DNA of 64,000 nt from Bacteriovorax sp. BSW11_IV (GTDB lineage: Bacteria; Bdellovibrionota; Bacteriovoracia; Bacteriovoracales; Bacteriovoracaceae). The notes beneath the pieces are model-generated. The model was not told where the DNA came from and searched no databases. It saw only the letters and a program-made list of their open reading frames with translations. Shown one piece after another: positions 33,898-43,448 of the stretch (within the stretch, counting starts at the first letter, position 1; the number at the start of each line of letters is the position of its first letter). Made by a program: the position numbers and the translations under genes. The DNA lies in the NCBI RefSeq assembly GCF_000447755.1, contig NZ_AUNE01000010.1, positions 1 through 64,000 on the forward strand. Reading direction: 5' to 3'.

Positions 33898-34914
33898 ATG
33901 ATTCGAGAAAATGAACACTTAGTGGATACATACCTTCACTCTTTAAAAACAACCAACCACTCACCTCGCACAATTGAAAATTATCATTGCGACTTAAAAA
34001 AATTCATCAATTGGTATGAAAAAACTCAGACGCTCAATTTAGCGAGGGCCAATACAAAAACCATCGAAAATTATCAGCATTATTTGATGACTGGAGACAT
34101 TCTTTATAAAAAAGCAGGATTTTTTGAGAAAATTGCTCTTATTTTCATCCAAATTCTTAAATTTCGTATGGGTCGCAAGAAGTATGGTGTTCTAAAAGCA
34201 GGAATTCTTCCAAATAATGCTCTGGCCATCGGCTCAAGAAAGCGCCACTTAAGCGCCATTAAAAATTTTTTTACATTTTTGCAGGAAATTCATGCTGATA
34301 AAGGCGGGAAGTTTAAAGTCAATCCAGTGAAGTCCAAAATTCACGTCATAAAGCTGAAAGATGCAGATATTGAGCACACAAAAATGCTGGGGGCCGAAGA
34401 TTGGATGAAATTGAAAGAGGCCTGCTGGCGTACACAAGAGCGCTTGACCGTTAATCTCCTCTATTTTGGAGGTCTTCGCTTGAGCGAAATCACCCATCTC
34501 AAATTCAGTGACTTTAATGAACATAAAAGATCGGTCACATTCATTAGAAAAGGAGGCTCGCGCCATGAACTATTTTTGCAGAATTTTGAATTGATCTATA
34601 AGGATGTTCAATTTATGCAAAGAAAAGCTCCCTCAGAGTATCTTTTTGCCAATAAAAATGGACTGCCCGTCACGTCGCGAACCATGTCCAATCGAATCAT
34701 GTCTCTTTTGAAGAAGGCCAATACTAGTGATGGGCTAAGTCCCCACAGTTTTAGAAAGGCCTGTGCGACAAATCTATATCGTAAAACAAAAGACCTGCTT
34801 CTTGTGCGTGATTATCTTAATCATAGCGATGCAAAAGTGACACAGACCTATATAGACAAGGCCCTTTTCCAGCGTGAAATGTTTTTACTTGGCACATCCG
34901 AGAAACCTTCCTAG
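33898..34914 (+). CDS. XerC/D-type tyrosine recombinase
   Basis: 338 residues. The full catalytic set is present: Arg194 (GGLRLSE), Lys218 (FIRKGGS), His283 and Arg286 (SPHSFRKACA), His309 (LNHSD) and nucleophile Tyr318 (VTQTYID). The N-terminal core-binding domain (1-130) has the SAM-like start SPRTIENYHCDLKKF but contains about 45 extra residues (65-112, rich in K, F and I) compared with typical 290-300-residue XerC/XerD. Role: site-specific strand exchange, possibly chromosome dimer resolution, or mobility of an element not seen here. No strong ribosome site precedes the ATG. plsC follows 37 bases after the stop. Confidence 0.88.
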   Translation: MIRENEHLVDTYLHSLKTTNHSPRTIENYHCDLKKFINWYEKTQTLNLARANTKTIENYQHYLMTGDILYKKAGFFEKIALIFIQILKFRMGRKKYGVLKAGILPNNALAIGSRKRHLSAIKNFFTFLQEIHADKGGKFKVNPVKSKIHVIKLKDADIEHTKMLGAEDWMKLKEACWRTQERLTVNLLYFGGLRLSEITHLKFSDFNEHKRSVTFIRKGGSRHELFLQNFELIYKDVQFMQRKAPSEYLFANKNGLPVTSRTMSNRIMSLLKKANTSDGLSPHSFRKACATNLYRKTKDLLLVRDYLNHSDAKVTQTYIDKALFQREMFLLGTSEKPS

Positions 34915-34951
34915 GATATTGGACGAATTAAACGCCAAAATAAAGGTTCTT

Positions 34952-35677
34952 ATGATATTTGCGATTCGTGCCTTACTTTTAATCATTTTAACGATCATGT
35001 TCGGAGTTTTCGGACTGATTTATTGCTTATTTCGCCCAACTAATCCCAGCAACACACTGGGGATAGCGCGCTTTTATTCGTTAGGATTAAATATTCTAAA
35101 TATTGATTTTAAAATCTTTAACAAAGAGCGATTGAGCGTTGATGGTACAGCCGTCTTTATTTCTAACCATCAACACAATTTGGACGTTTTTCCCATGGGA
35201 CGAATTGTTCCCAAAAGATGTGTAAGCATGGGAAAAAAACAAATTCTTTGGATTCCATTTTTTGGCCTAACGTATTGGCTCTCAGGAAATATTCTTATTA
35301 ATAGAACTAATAAAAGAAAGGCCTGGGCCACAATGGATGGCGCAATCAGGGCACTAACAAAAGAGAATACTTCTGTTTGGATCATGCCAGAGGGCACACG
35401 CAGCAAAGGTCGAGGTGTTCAAAGATTTAAAAAAGGCGCATTCTACGCGGCCATTAAGGCACAAGTACCAATTGTACCAGTTGCCGTAAGCTCATATGAC
35501 AAGCACCTCAATCTTCATAAATGGAATTCGGGAAAAATCAGAGTGAGTGTCCTAGAGGCCATTGATACAACGGGCATGGGTGAAGACGATATGCTCACTC
35601 TGATGGAAAGATGTCATAAACTCATCAGCGATGAAGTTGCGCGTCTCGACACTGATCTTCTCGCAGAAAAACTTTAA
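34952..35677 (+). CDS. plsC: 1-acyl-sn-glycerol-3-phosphate acyltransferase
   Basis: 241 residues. PlsC adds the second acyl chain to lysophosphatidic acid at the inner membrane. Motifs: NHQHNLD (HX4D catalytic pair), GNILINR, PEGTRSKGRG and VPIVPVAV; an N-terminal hydrophobic helix (FAIRALLLIILTIMFGVFGL). Start at 34952 after AAAGG; the longer frame from 34874 would overlap the recombinase gene and has no ribosome site. Convergent with the next gene, four bases apart. Other lysophospholipid acyltransferases of the family cannot be excluded. Confidence 0.92.
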   Translation: MIFAIRALLLIILTIMFGVFGLIYCLFRPTNPSNTLGIARFYSLGLNILNIDFKIFNKERLSVDGTAVFISNHQHNLDVFPMGRIVPKRCVSMGKKQILWIPFFGLTYWLSGNILINRTNKRKAWATMDGAIRALTKENTSVWIMPEGTRSKGRGVQRFKKGAFYAAIKAQVPIVPVAVSSYDKHLNLHKWNSGKIRVSVLEAIDTTGMGEDDMLTLMERCHKLISDEVARLDTDLLAEKL

Positions 35678-35681
35678 TCAA

Positions 35682-36413
35682 TCATAAAAAAAATGAATCA
35701 TTTATTGCGCGTCTTAAAAAGTCGCGCACGAATGGTTTATATATATAGCCAGTGAATCCATCTTTTTCATGACACTGCTCCAAAGTTTCATGGTTGCTCA
35801 CGGCCGTTAGAGCAAAAATTGGTGTTTTTTGTAAATTACAAACTTGTTCATATTTTCTAATATCACGACAAGCATTAAGGCCTGCTCCAGGCATTTCCAA
35901 ATCCAGTAGTACCAAATTTATTTTTCGATGGGCCTTATCAATGAGCTTAAAATCATCCACCACATCAGTGGCATTATAAGAATGAATGATATTAGGTTTG
36001 GTATCTCTTAATAAACGCTCTAAAAGTAAATGCTCATCATCGTCATCATCAGCAAAAAGCACAGTAGGGCCTTTGAAATTTCCACTTTCACTGAGAATTA
36101 AACTATTCAAATACCCGTCAATCCCTTGCAAATTCATAATAGGATGAAAATGGACATGATTATTTTTGTCGATGAAATAAACTGTATAAGTAATCTCTTT
36201 TTGTTTTTGCTGTAACAAATGAGCAAAATCAAAACAAAGCATATATGGAGGTTCTCGAGGAGAATAAATTTCGTGATAGGGGCCATTTTCGATTAAAAAA
36301 AGCGCCTCATCCGTGTCGTCTGCCCATTGAATATCTGTAAAAGGGTCATCAATTTTCATGGCCAAAACTTCACGAGCAAAAAGATCCGGCTCTATGATTA
36401 ATAAATGTCGCAT
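35682..36413 (-). CDS. response regulator with two receiver-like domains, the first degenerate
   Basis: 243 residues. Residues about 115-243 form a complete receiver: acidic cluster FADDDDDE, phospho-acceptor in LVLLDLEMPG, Thr in ALTAVS and Lys in YKPF. The first 110 residues begin like a receiver (LLIIEPDLFAREVL) but lack the acidic pocket and the acceptor Asp. There is no output domain, so it should act through protein contacts. No kinase is adjacent; the orphan kinases at the left end of the window are one candidate source of phosphate. Confidence 0.85.
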   Translation of the reverse strand: MRHLLIIEPDLFAREVLAMKIDDPFTDIQWADDTDEALFLIENGPYHEIYSPREPPYMLCFDFAHLLQQKQKEITYTVYFIDKNNHVHFHPIMNLQGIDGYLNSLILSESGNFKGPTVLFADDDDDEHLLLERLLRDTKPNIIHSYNATDVVDDFKLIDKAHRKINLVLLDLEMPGAGLNACRDIRKYEQVCNLQKTPIFALTAVSNHETLEQCHEKDGFTGYIYKPFVRDFLRRAINDSFFL

Positions 36414-36528
36414 AATCCCTCCCAGAACTATTAATATCTCTATTTTGCCCTAGAAAAGATGACATAAGATCAATCAAGATTTAAAATTTATTGATACTCA
36501 CGTAAATGATAGTAATGGATATAAAGTT

Positions 36529-38724
36529 ATGAAACTTAAAATTGGAATCAATAAGTTAAAATATAAAAATGAAGATATCACCATCACACGACAAGAAAAT
36601 GGTGCGATCTCAGTCGAGGCGAAAACCGATATTGGACTTGCTTTTGCACAAGGAATAATCCATGCCACAGATCGCCTCATGCAAATGATCCTTGTGAGAA
36701 CAATTGCTGGGGGTCGTCTTTGTGAATTATTACAAGATAATGATGAGACATTTGCCATTGACAAATTTATGAGGGAAATGGCCCTTTATCATGAGGCAAA
36801 AAAAGAAATCGTCAATTTGAGTGAAGATGACTTTAATTTTTGTAAGGCCTATGCCTTTGGTGTCAATACTATTTTAAAAAGTTGTTCAAGACCTTTTGAG
36901 TTCAAGCTTGTAGGTCTCCATCCCGAAGAATGGAAAATTGAAGACTCACTTGTGACAATCAAAATCATGTCGTACGTTGGGCTTGCTCAAACGCAAGGTG
37001 ACATTGAAAAGCTCATTATTCAAATGATGAAAAGTGATACTCCTATACAAAAATTGAAGGAGCTTTTTTCGCCACATCTTGATGGCGTTGATGAAAAACT
37101 TATCTCGACACTGAAAAAAACACATCTCAAAGACCCTTTAGTCCCTAAAGAGATTAAACAACTCTCGGCCCTTCCAAAGATTGTTGCCAGTAACAACTGG
37201 GTTATAAGTGGAAAGAAAACAAAATCAGGCGGGGCCATTCAGTGTAATGATCCCCATTTGGAATGCAATAGATTACCGGCCATTTGGTACGAACTCAAAG
37301 CGACTACACCAAATAATACTTTCTTTGGTATTACCATGCCAGGACTCCCTGGTTTTATCATGGGTCGAAGCAAGTATATCAGCTTTGGTTTTACTTACGG
37401 TTTCATGGATATGATCGATTATTTTATAGAAGAGGCCAAGGGTGGAAAAATAAGAAGTGAAGATCAATTCACTGCCATCATGACTCGTAAAGAAATCATT
37501 AAAAGGAAAAAACACCATCCAGAAGAAGTCTATATCAGGGAGACTAGCAATGGCGTGATTGAATTTGATATTTCAAAACAATTACTACCAGATGGTTTAT
37601 ATCTTTCTCGTGCATGGTCCAATCATAAAGACGGAAGTGCAAAGTCCATAGAGGCCATTCGTGAATTATTGAATTGTAAATCAGCAAAAGAATTTCAATT
37701 ATGCGCAAGGAAAGTGACGATCTCATGCAACTGGCTTGTCAGCGACATTGATGGCAATATTGCTTACCAACAATCTGGTCGTTTGCCTAAAAGATCACAT
37801 TCAGGTCTCTACCCTAGATTTGGTTACATTAAAGAACAACAATGGCAAGGAATCCACGAAGATACTCAACTCGCTCATTTTGAAAACCCTGATTGTGGTT
37901 TTATCACTACGGCAAACAACGATATGAACCAAGAAGGAAAACCTCTTTCTATCAATATGCCTATGGGATCATACCGTAAGGATCGCATCAGTGAACTATT
38001 GCAAAACGAGAATAATTTCACAGCTGAACGTATGAGAGAAATTCAGTGCGATCTCGTTAGCATTCAAGCACGACAATACCTAGAGTTAATAAGAGATGAA
38101 ATCACAAATTATAGTGAACTGAAAGAACTTTCTGAATGGGACCTGCGCTATAACAAAGAATCAATTCAGGCGAATAAATTTGAAATCTTTTATCACAACT
38201 TACTAGAAGAAATTTTCACTGAAGAGTTTTTAGATCAAAAGGCCTACTCTCACCTAAAGACCGAGACAAATCTTCTTGTCGACTATTATGGCAACTTTGA
38301 CAGAATCATTTTTTCAAATAATGAAATATGGTTTGCAAAAACAAGTCGTGAGCAATTTTTAAAAAGGGCCCTAACAAAAACAAATAACTTCCTAAAAGAA
38401 AATAAAATTCCATCATGGGGCGAAAAACAAACGGCCTTTATGACAAATATTTTCTTCGATGGAAAACTTCCAAAATTTCTTGGATTTGACTATGGCCCAA
38501 TCCAAATAGAAGGAAATAGAGCGACCATTGTTCAAGGGGCCTTATATCGCGCCCATGGCAGACTCTCAAGTTTTTGCCCTTCATGGCGCTATATCACTGA
38601 TATGGGCAATGATAAAACCTACTCGATTCTAGCAGGTGGTATTAGTGATCGCCGCTTCTCGAAATGGTATACAACCGATATCGAGAAGTGGCTTAATTTC
38701 GAATACAAAGAAATATCTCTTTAA
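36529..38724 (+). CDS. penicillin acylase family Ntn hydrolase without signal peptide
   Basis: 731 residues. Family features: an N-terminal alpha-chain segment (GLAFAQGIIHATDRLMQM, RLCELL), then the autoprocessing site before Ser221 in VASNNWVISGKKTKSGGAI, where Ser becomes the N-terminal nucleophile, followed by NDPHLECNRLPAIWYE, GLPGFIMGRS and a late ITTANNDM. Substrates of relatives are penicillins, acyl-homoserine lactones and other N-acyl amides. Most homologues are exported; this one starts MKLKIGINKLKYKNED with no hydrophobic signal, so it appears cytoplasmic or exported by another route. GGAT precedes the ATG; no plausible longer start was seen upstream. Stop abuts the convergent methyltransferase stop. 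Confidence 0.87.
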   Translation: MKLKIGINKLKYKNEDITITRQENGAISVEAKTDIGLAFAQGIIHATDRLMQMILVRTIAGGRLCELLQDNDETFAIDKFMREMALYHEAKKEIVNLSEDDFNFCKAYAFGVNTILKSCSRPFEFKLVGLHPEEWKIEDSLVTIKIMSYVGLAQTQGDIEKLIIQMMKSDTPIQKLKELFSPHLDGVDEKLISTLKKTHLKDPLVPKEIKQLSALPKIVASNNWVISGKKTKSGGAIQCNDPHLECNRLPAIWYELKATTPNNTFFGITMPGLPGFIMGRSKYISFGFTYGFMDMIDYFIEEAKGGKIRSEDQFTAIMTRKEIIKRKKHHPEEVYIRETSNGVIEFDISKQLLPDGLYLSRAWSNHKDGSAKSIEAIRELLNCKSAKEFQLCARKVTISCNWLVSDIDGNIAYQQSGRLPKRSHSGLYPRFGYIKEQQWQGIHEDTQLAHFENPDCGFITTANNDMNQEGKPLSINMPMGSYRKDRISELLQNENNFTAERMREIQCDLVSIQARQYLELIRDEITNYSELKELSEWDLRYNKESIQANKFEIFYHNLLEEIFTEEFLDQKAYSHLKTETNLLVDYYGNFDRIIFSNNEIWFAKTSREQFLKRALTKTNNFLKENKIPSWGEKQTAFMTNIFFDGKLPKFLGFDYGPIQIEGNRATIVQGALYRAHGRLSSFCPSWRYITDMGNDKTYSILAGGISDRRFSKWYTTDIEKWLNFEYKEISL

Positions 38725-39549
38725 TTAAATAACTTTGGCCTTGGCCTGAATGAATGAATAATAAAAAACAGCATTCGGGTCTCGGGCCACTTGCTTAAGT
38801 TCTGCGCGTGCTTTATCTACAGTTTCTTGATCAACATAGTTGTTGGAAACGAGTTGTTCTTCCGCAGATAAAAGTAACTCATGCCAAAAGTCGATATACT
38901 CCTTTCGCTTGCCGGGTCTTCTATTGTCTAAGTGCCATGTCTTTGTTTCAACTTTGATATCGCGAAAGCCTTGTTGTAATAACAAGTTTCCAAGCTTTGC
39001 TCCCACAAAAGGATCCCCTTTCATGTCGTATTGATAATCATTGAAGGCCATCCAATATTTCCAAACATTGGGAGAATAAGGTTCAAGAAAAAAGGATGAA
39101 TTCAAAACTTCTGTAATGTAAACAGGTGAACCAGGAGAGAGCACTCTTCTCACTTCACTTAAAACCTTACTAGGATTTGGAATATGCTCAAGCACCCAAC
39201 ATAAAAAGGCACCATCAAATTGATTTTCATTAAACTCCATGTCTGTTGCATCCATTTCCATAAGAGTAAAACGATCTTTAGCATAGGCGATTTGGTCTAA
39301 ACTTTCTCGGGCCGCTTCCAATTGTTTTTCACTTCGATCAATTCCTGTAAGTTTCAAATCAGGAAAGCGACGAAGCAAGATCTCCGATTGAGCACCGACG
39401 CCACAGCCAACTTCTAATAAATTTTTCACGCTTGATAAATTAATGTCTTTATACACAGTGTGTTCTGTAAAGCGGCTTTGTTTTCTAAGGCGCTCTTGTT
39501 CTGTGAGATTGAAGCCGTGAAGGTAAGGAAAATCTGTTTTTTCAGTCAT
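38725..39549 (-). CDS. class I SAM-dependent methyltransferase
   Basis: 274 residues. Rossmann-fold motif I LLEVGCGVGAQSE, acidic residue after beta 2 (LTGIDRSEKQL), motif II DGAFLCWVLEHIPNPSKVL and post-motif VLSPGSPVYITE. The Methyltransf_11/25 type acts on small molecules or lipids; the substrate cannot be read. The C-terminal 100 residues are helical and aromatic (PYSPNVWKYWMAFNDY). Monocistronic; cytoplasmic. Confidence 0.85.
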   Translation of the reverse strand: MTEKTDFPYLHGFNLTEQERLRKQSRFTEHTVYKDINLSSVKNLLEVGCGVGAQSEILLRRFPDLKLTGIDRSEKQLEAARESLDQIAYAKDRFTLMEMDATDMEFNENQFDGAFLCWVLEHIPNPSKVLSEVRRVLSPGSPVYITEVLNSSFFLEPYSPNVWKYWMAFNDYQYDMKGDPFVGAKLGNLLLQQGFRDIKVETKTWHLDNRRPGKRKEYIDFWHELLLSAEEQLVSNNYVDQETVDKARAELKQVARDPNAVFYYSFIQAKAKVI

Positions 39550-39665
39550 ATATACCCCTAGGTAATCAGATCTTCTCTATTTTGCCACCCTCTGACGTTG
39601 ACTGAAAGTAAAAAAAGAATCATAAACATAAGTTTATAACCTAGTTGATTTAGAGGAGATTCTAA

Positions 39666-40244
39666 GTGAGTAAAATTATTCTCGGTAGCTCATCAGCATT
39701 TCGTAAGGCCCAATTGACAACGCTTGGAGTAGAATTTGAGTGTTACTCTCCAGATATTGATGAGGACGCAGTAAAAGAGATGGGTCTAACTCCCCTAGAA
39801 GTATCTAAACACCTGTCAAAAGAAAAGGCCCTGGCCGTAAAGAAAAAATACCCTACAGATATCATCATCAGTGGTGATCAAGTTCTAGAATTTGAAGGTG
39901 AAATTTTTAATAAGCCACTGACAAATGAAAAGGCGATGGAAACCCTGTCACGTCTACAAGGAAAATCACACCAATTGATCACAAGTATTTGTATCATAAA
40001 AGGTGAAGAGATTTTTGAACATACAGTTATCGCAAAAATGAAAATGAGAGAATTAACAAAATCTCAAATTGAAAATTATGTTTTGAAAGATGAACCTCTG
40101 TGGAGCTGTGGTGCTTACAAGCTAGAAACTTTAGGGATTGCCCTTTTTGAGGAAATCGAATGCAAAGATCACTCTTCAATTATCGGACTTCCTCTTCTAA
40201 GTGTTGCAAGCACTCTTATGAAACTTGGAGTTAATATCCTCTAG
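39666..40244 (+). CDS. maf: Maf family nucleotide pyrophosphatase
   Basis: 192 residues. Maf proteins hydrolyse non-canonical or modified nucleoside triphosphates. Visible: N-terminal ILGSSSAFRKAQL (S-S-x-x-R-x-x-x-L signature), catalytic IISGDQVLEFEGEIFNKP, LSRLQGKSHQLITSI, and CGAYKLE...GIALFE near the end. The DQVLEFEGEIFNKP wording is closer to the YceF (m7GTP) branch than to YhdE, but this is only suggestive. GTG start with GAGGAGATTCTAA before it. Convergent with folA, four bases shared. Confidence 0.9.
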   Translation: MSKIILGSSSAFRKAQLTTLGVEFECYSPDIDEDAVKEMGLTPLEVSKHLSKEKALAVKKKYPTDIIISGDQVLEFEGEIFNKPLTNEKAMETLSRLQGKSHQLITSICIIKGEEIFEHTVIAKMKMRELTKSQIENYVLKDEPLWSCGAYKLETLGIALFEEIECKDHSSIIGLPLLSVASTLMKLGVNIL

Positions 40245-40744
40245 TCAAGACTAGAGGTTCTCTCTAATATTTTTCTCGTCCAAGAGTATTCATTCTTATC
40301 ATCTTTTGGATGAGAAAGTTCTTCAGACAACTCCCATTCACTTGGATCAAGCTCTGGAAAAAAAGCATCGCCTGTCACTTGTGCATCAACTTCAGTTAAA
40401 TACAATCGATCAATAATATCTAATGTATGCTCATAAATTTTTGCTCCACCAATAATAAAGACTTCTTCATCTTCATTATCGTGAGCAAATGTTAGAGCAT
40501 CGTGAATATCAGAAAATGTGTGAACTCGCTCACCTTCAAAAATTTCAGTGCGCGACAAAACCAAAGTGGTGCGCCCTGGAAGAGCGCGTCCGATGGATTT
40601 AAAAGTATTGCTTCCCATAATGAGATGGTGACCCATCGTTGTTTCCTTAAACAACTTTAAATCACCACTCAACTTCCACGGCAGATCATTATTGATACCA
40701 ATACATCTATTTTTGGCCTGGGCCACAATCATCGAAATAATCAT
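40241..40744 (-). CDS. folA: dihydrofolate reductase
   Basis: 167 residues. Reduces dihydrofolate to tetrahydrofolate with [23 protein letters not shown] matches the DHFR N-terminus, the active-site acid lies in [29 protein letters not shown] gives the NADPH/folate region and [10 protein letters not shown] the second glycine motif. Overlaps the thyA stop by four bases (ATGA), so it is translated with thyA, the enzyme whose product it recycles. Confidence 0.96.
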   Translation of the reverse strand: MIISMIVAQAKNRCIGINNDLPWKLSGDLKLFKETTMGHHLIMGSNTFKSIGRALPGRTTLVLSRTEIFEGERVHTFSDIHDALTFAHDNEDEEVFIIGGAKIYEHTLDIIDRLYLTEVDAQVTGDAFFPELDPSEWELSEELSHPKDDKNEYSWTRKILERTSSLD

Positions 40745-41580
40745 ATAGCAATCGGCGCCTTAATCGCTGGATGAGATTCATAGCCAACGATTTCAAAATC
40801 TTCAAATTCATAGTCAAAAATACTGTCAGGTTTTCTTTTGATGACTAGTTTTGGTAAGGCCATTGGTTCACGTTTTAATTGCTCGTAAACGATATCATCA
40901 GTTAAGTGATTCTTATACAGGTGAAGATCCCCAAATGTATGAACAAAGTCTCCAACTTCAAGATCACATTGCTGGGCAATCATATGAGTCAGAAGAGCGT
41001 ATGAAGCAATATTAAAAGGAACACCTAAGAACAGATCGGCACTTCTTTGATAGAGCTGACAAGACAACTTCCCATTTTCCACAAAGAATTGAAAAAGACA
41101 GTGACATGGGGCCAGGGCCATTTTTCCAATGTGAACATTTTCCTGTGGAGAAATACTCTCATCAGGAAGTTCTGAAGGGTTCCATGCCGTAATGATAAGT
41201 CTTCTTGAATTCGGTTTTGTTTTAATCATAGTGATAAGATCACTAATCTGATCAATCGTCGCCCCACCCGGAGTCTGCCAAGAGCGCCACTGCTTTCCAT
41301 AAATGGGACCTAGATCCCCTGATTCTGTGGCCCACTCATTCCAGATAGAAACCTTTCTCTCTTTCAACCAATTATTGTCTGTGCTTCCTTTTAAAAACCA
41401 AAGGAGCTCATAAATGATACTTTTTAAGTGAAGTTTTTTTGTCGTTACTAAAGGAAACCCTTTAGAAAGATCAAATCTAATTTGACGACCAAACACACTT
41501 CTCGTGCCCACGCCCGTACGATCAGAACGATCAGTTCCATTTTCACTAACATCTTTTAAAAGATCTAAATATGCTTGCAT
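40741..41580 (-). CDS. thyA: thymidylate synthase
   Basis: 279 residues from the ATG at 41580, preceded by GGAGGAGAAGAC; an ATG ten codons upstream is in frame but has no ribosome site. Methylates dUMP using methylene-tetrahydrofolate. Typical: [25 protein letters not shown], nucleophile Cys in [32 protein letters not shown]. Operon thyA-folA. Confidence 0.97.
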   Translation of the reverse strand: MQAYLDLLKDVSENGTDRSDRTGVGTRSVFGRQIRFDLSKGFPLVTTKKLHLKSIIYELLWFLKGSTDNNWLKERKVSIWNEWATESGDLGPIYGKQWRSWQTPGGATIDQISDLITMIKTKPNSRRLIITAWNPSELPDESISPQENVHIGKMALAPCHCLFQFFVENGKLSCQLYQRSADLFLGVPFNIASYALLTHMIAQQCDLEVGDFVHTFGDLHLYKNHLTDDIVYEQLKREPMALPKLVIKRKPDSIFDYEFEDFEIVGYESHPAIKAPIAI

Positions 41581-41684
41581 GTCTTCTCCTCCGTGTGTGT
41601 GACTCCTCATTCTCTCTTTTTTTACAAGAGAGGTCTATATTCACTTCGTTAGAATATAAGGCAAAAGCACAGGAATCTCGGAAG

Positions 41685-42077
41685 CTAATCTTGAATCAAA
41701 TTCATAATAAAGGCAAGGAGTTCTTTTTTAGTAAAAGGCTTTTCAAGAAATGCTGTGACGCAAAGTTTATCATTGCAAAGGACTTCATTTTTAAGATGGG
41801 CGTGACCCGAACAAAACGACCAATTGATATCTACCCCCTTATCACGTAAATGACTAAGAAGAGCAAGACCATCTTTAAAATCTTCACCTTCATCTAGGCC
41901 GATATCACAAACAACAAGATCAATATTCTGATGGTTACTCATAATATAATCATGGGCCTCTGTTAATGTCGTTAGTCCCGTAAGTTTTAAATGAGAAATA
42001 TTTTTTAGATACACCTCGACTAGCTCAATAATGCTAGGCTCATCATCAATAAAAACGAGATGTACATTTTTTTCCAT
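41685..42077 (-). CDS. single-domain response regulator
   Basis: 130 residues, receiver only. Acidic pair in VFIDDEPSI, acceptor Asp in VVCDIGLDEG, Ser in FCSGHA and Lys in EKPFTKKEL, so it should be phosphorylatable. No output domain, like CheY or Spo0F. AAAGGAATTCC precedes the ATG. Neighbouring genes give no hint of the partner. Confidence 0.9.
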   Translation of the reverse strand: MEKNVHLVFIDDEPSIIELVEVYLKNISHLKLTGLTTLTEAHDYIMSNHQNIDLVVCDIGLDEGEDFKDGLALLSHLRDKGVDINWSFCSGHAHLKNEVLCNDKLCVTAFLEKPFTKKELLAFIMNLIQD

Positions 42078-42193
42078 GGAATTCCTTTTTATCCCAATAG
42101 TCTAATCCTCTGATAAGTTACGGTCAATTAAATGGACGAATAAAATTATTAACGATAACATATATTTAAAAAACTAAGGATGGTTTAAAACAT

Positions 42194-43381
42194 ATGAAAG
42201 CAATACAAACCGGGCTTGAGCGCCTGATTAATGACAAAAATATTCAAGATCGCATTACAGGAAATATCGCCTATCTTTGTCACAGTGCTTCTGTCGACCC
42301 GAACCTTGAAATCGGAATCACACCCCTACAAAGAATCTTCGGAACTCGCTTAAAAAAAGTCTTCGGACCTCAGCATGGACTCGTAAGTGATGTTCAAGAC
42401 AATATGGTAGAAACGGATCATTATCTTCATCCTTTTTTTCAAATCCCCGTTTACTCACTATACTCAGAAACAAGAATCCCCACGGATAAAATGTTGGAAG
42501 GAATTGATACATTCTTAGTTGATCTGCAAGATGTGGGAACGAGGGTCTATACCTATATTTCGACTATGTCTCTATTAATGGAGGCCTGTGCAAAAAATGA
42601 TATCAAAGTTGTCATCCTTGATCGCCCTAATCCGGCCGGTGGAGAAATCATTGAAGGATGCCTCCTTGAAAAGGGTTTCGAATCTTTTGTTGGGCGCCAC
42701 CCCATCCCTCAACGCCATGGTATGACCATGGGGGAAATGGCCCTGTACGCAAACAAATACCACAATATCAACTGCGAGCTAGAAGTTGTGCAAATGAGTG
42801 GCTGGAGCAGATCACACTTTTGGAACGATTGCCATTTACCATGGGTAAATCCATCTCCAAACTTATCAACACCAGAAAGTGCTATTACTTTCTGTGGCAC
42901 AGTACTTTATGAAGGCACTAATATTTCAGAAGGGCGCGGGACTACAAGGGCCCTTGAAGTTGTGGGACATCCAGAGATTGAGGCCTATAGTTTTTACGAA
43001 GGAATCAAGGAAGAACTTCACGCGGCAAGTGAGGGGTTTGTTGCGCGCCCAGTGGTCTTCATGCCAACATTTCAAAAGCATGTGGGCAAGGCCTGTGGCG
43101 GATTACATCTTCATCCAACAAAACCTGAATCGTTTTACTCTTGGCGAGTCGGACAAATTCTTTTGCGTGAATTTATCAACAAGCTTGGAACTTCGTTTGC
43201 TTGGAACGATAAACCTTATGAATATGAGAGCAACCGTCTGGCCATAGACTATATCAACGGCAATGAAACTTTGCGCCATTGGGCCGAAAACAACGGATCA
43301 TTGTCTGAGCTTTTAGCTCTCGAAAAGAAAGGAATGGACCAGTATATGGGACACCGAGAGGACTGTTTACTGTATCGATGA
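42194..43381 (+). CDS. DUF1343 / NamZ-like exo-N-acetylmuramidase
   Basis: 395 residues matching DUF1343 (GH171), the family of B. subtilis NamZ/YbbC, which removes terminal MurNAc residues from peptidoglycan fragments. Recognisable: VFGPQHGL, PVYSLYSETRIPT, DTFLVDLQDVGTRVYTYIST, LDRPNPAGGEIIEG, and LYEGTNISEGRGTTRALEV. No signal peptide (MKAIQTGLERLIN), so it would act on imported muropeptides in the cytoplasm, or the true location is unusual. AAGGATGG precedes the ATG. It lies 67 bases before livK on the same strand. Confidence 0.87.
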   Translation: MKAIQTGLERLINDKNIQDRITGNIAYLCHSASVDPNLEIGITPLQRIFGTRLKKVFGPQHGLVSDVQDNMVETDHYLHPFFQIPVYSLYSETRIPTDKMLEGIDTFLVDLQDVGTRVYTYISTMSLLMEACAKNDIKVVILDRPNPAGGEIIEGCLLEKGFESFVGRHPIPQRHGMTMGEMALYANKYHNINCELEVVQMSGWSRSHFWNDCHLPWVNPSPNLSTPESAITFCGTVLYEGTNISEGRGTTRALEVVGHPEIEAYSFYEGIKEELHAASEGFVARPVVFMPTFQKHVGKACGGLHLHPTKPESFYSWRVGQILLREFINKLGTSFAWNDKPYEYESNRLAIDYINGNETLRHWAENNGSLSELLALEKKGMDQYMGHREDCLLYR

Positions 43382-43448
43382 ATATTCTTTACAAAAGCGA
43401 TACACTTCCCTAAACTTTTAATATTGAACATTTTTAGGGAGAGAGAAA

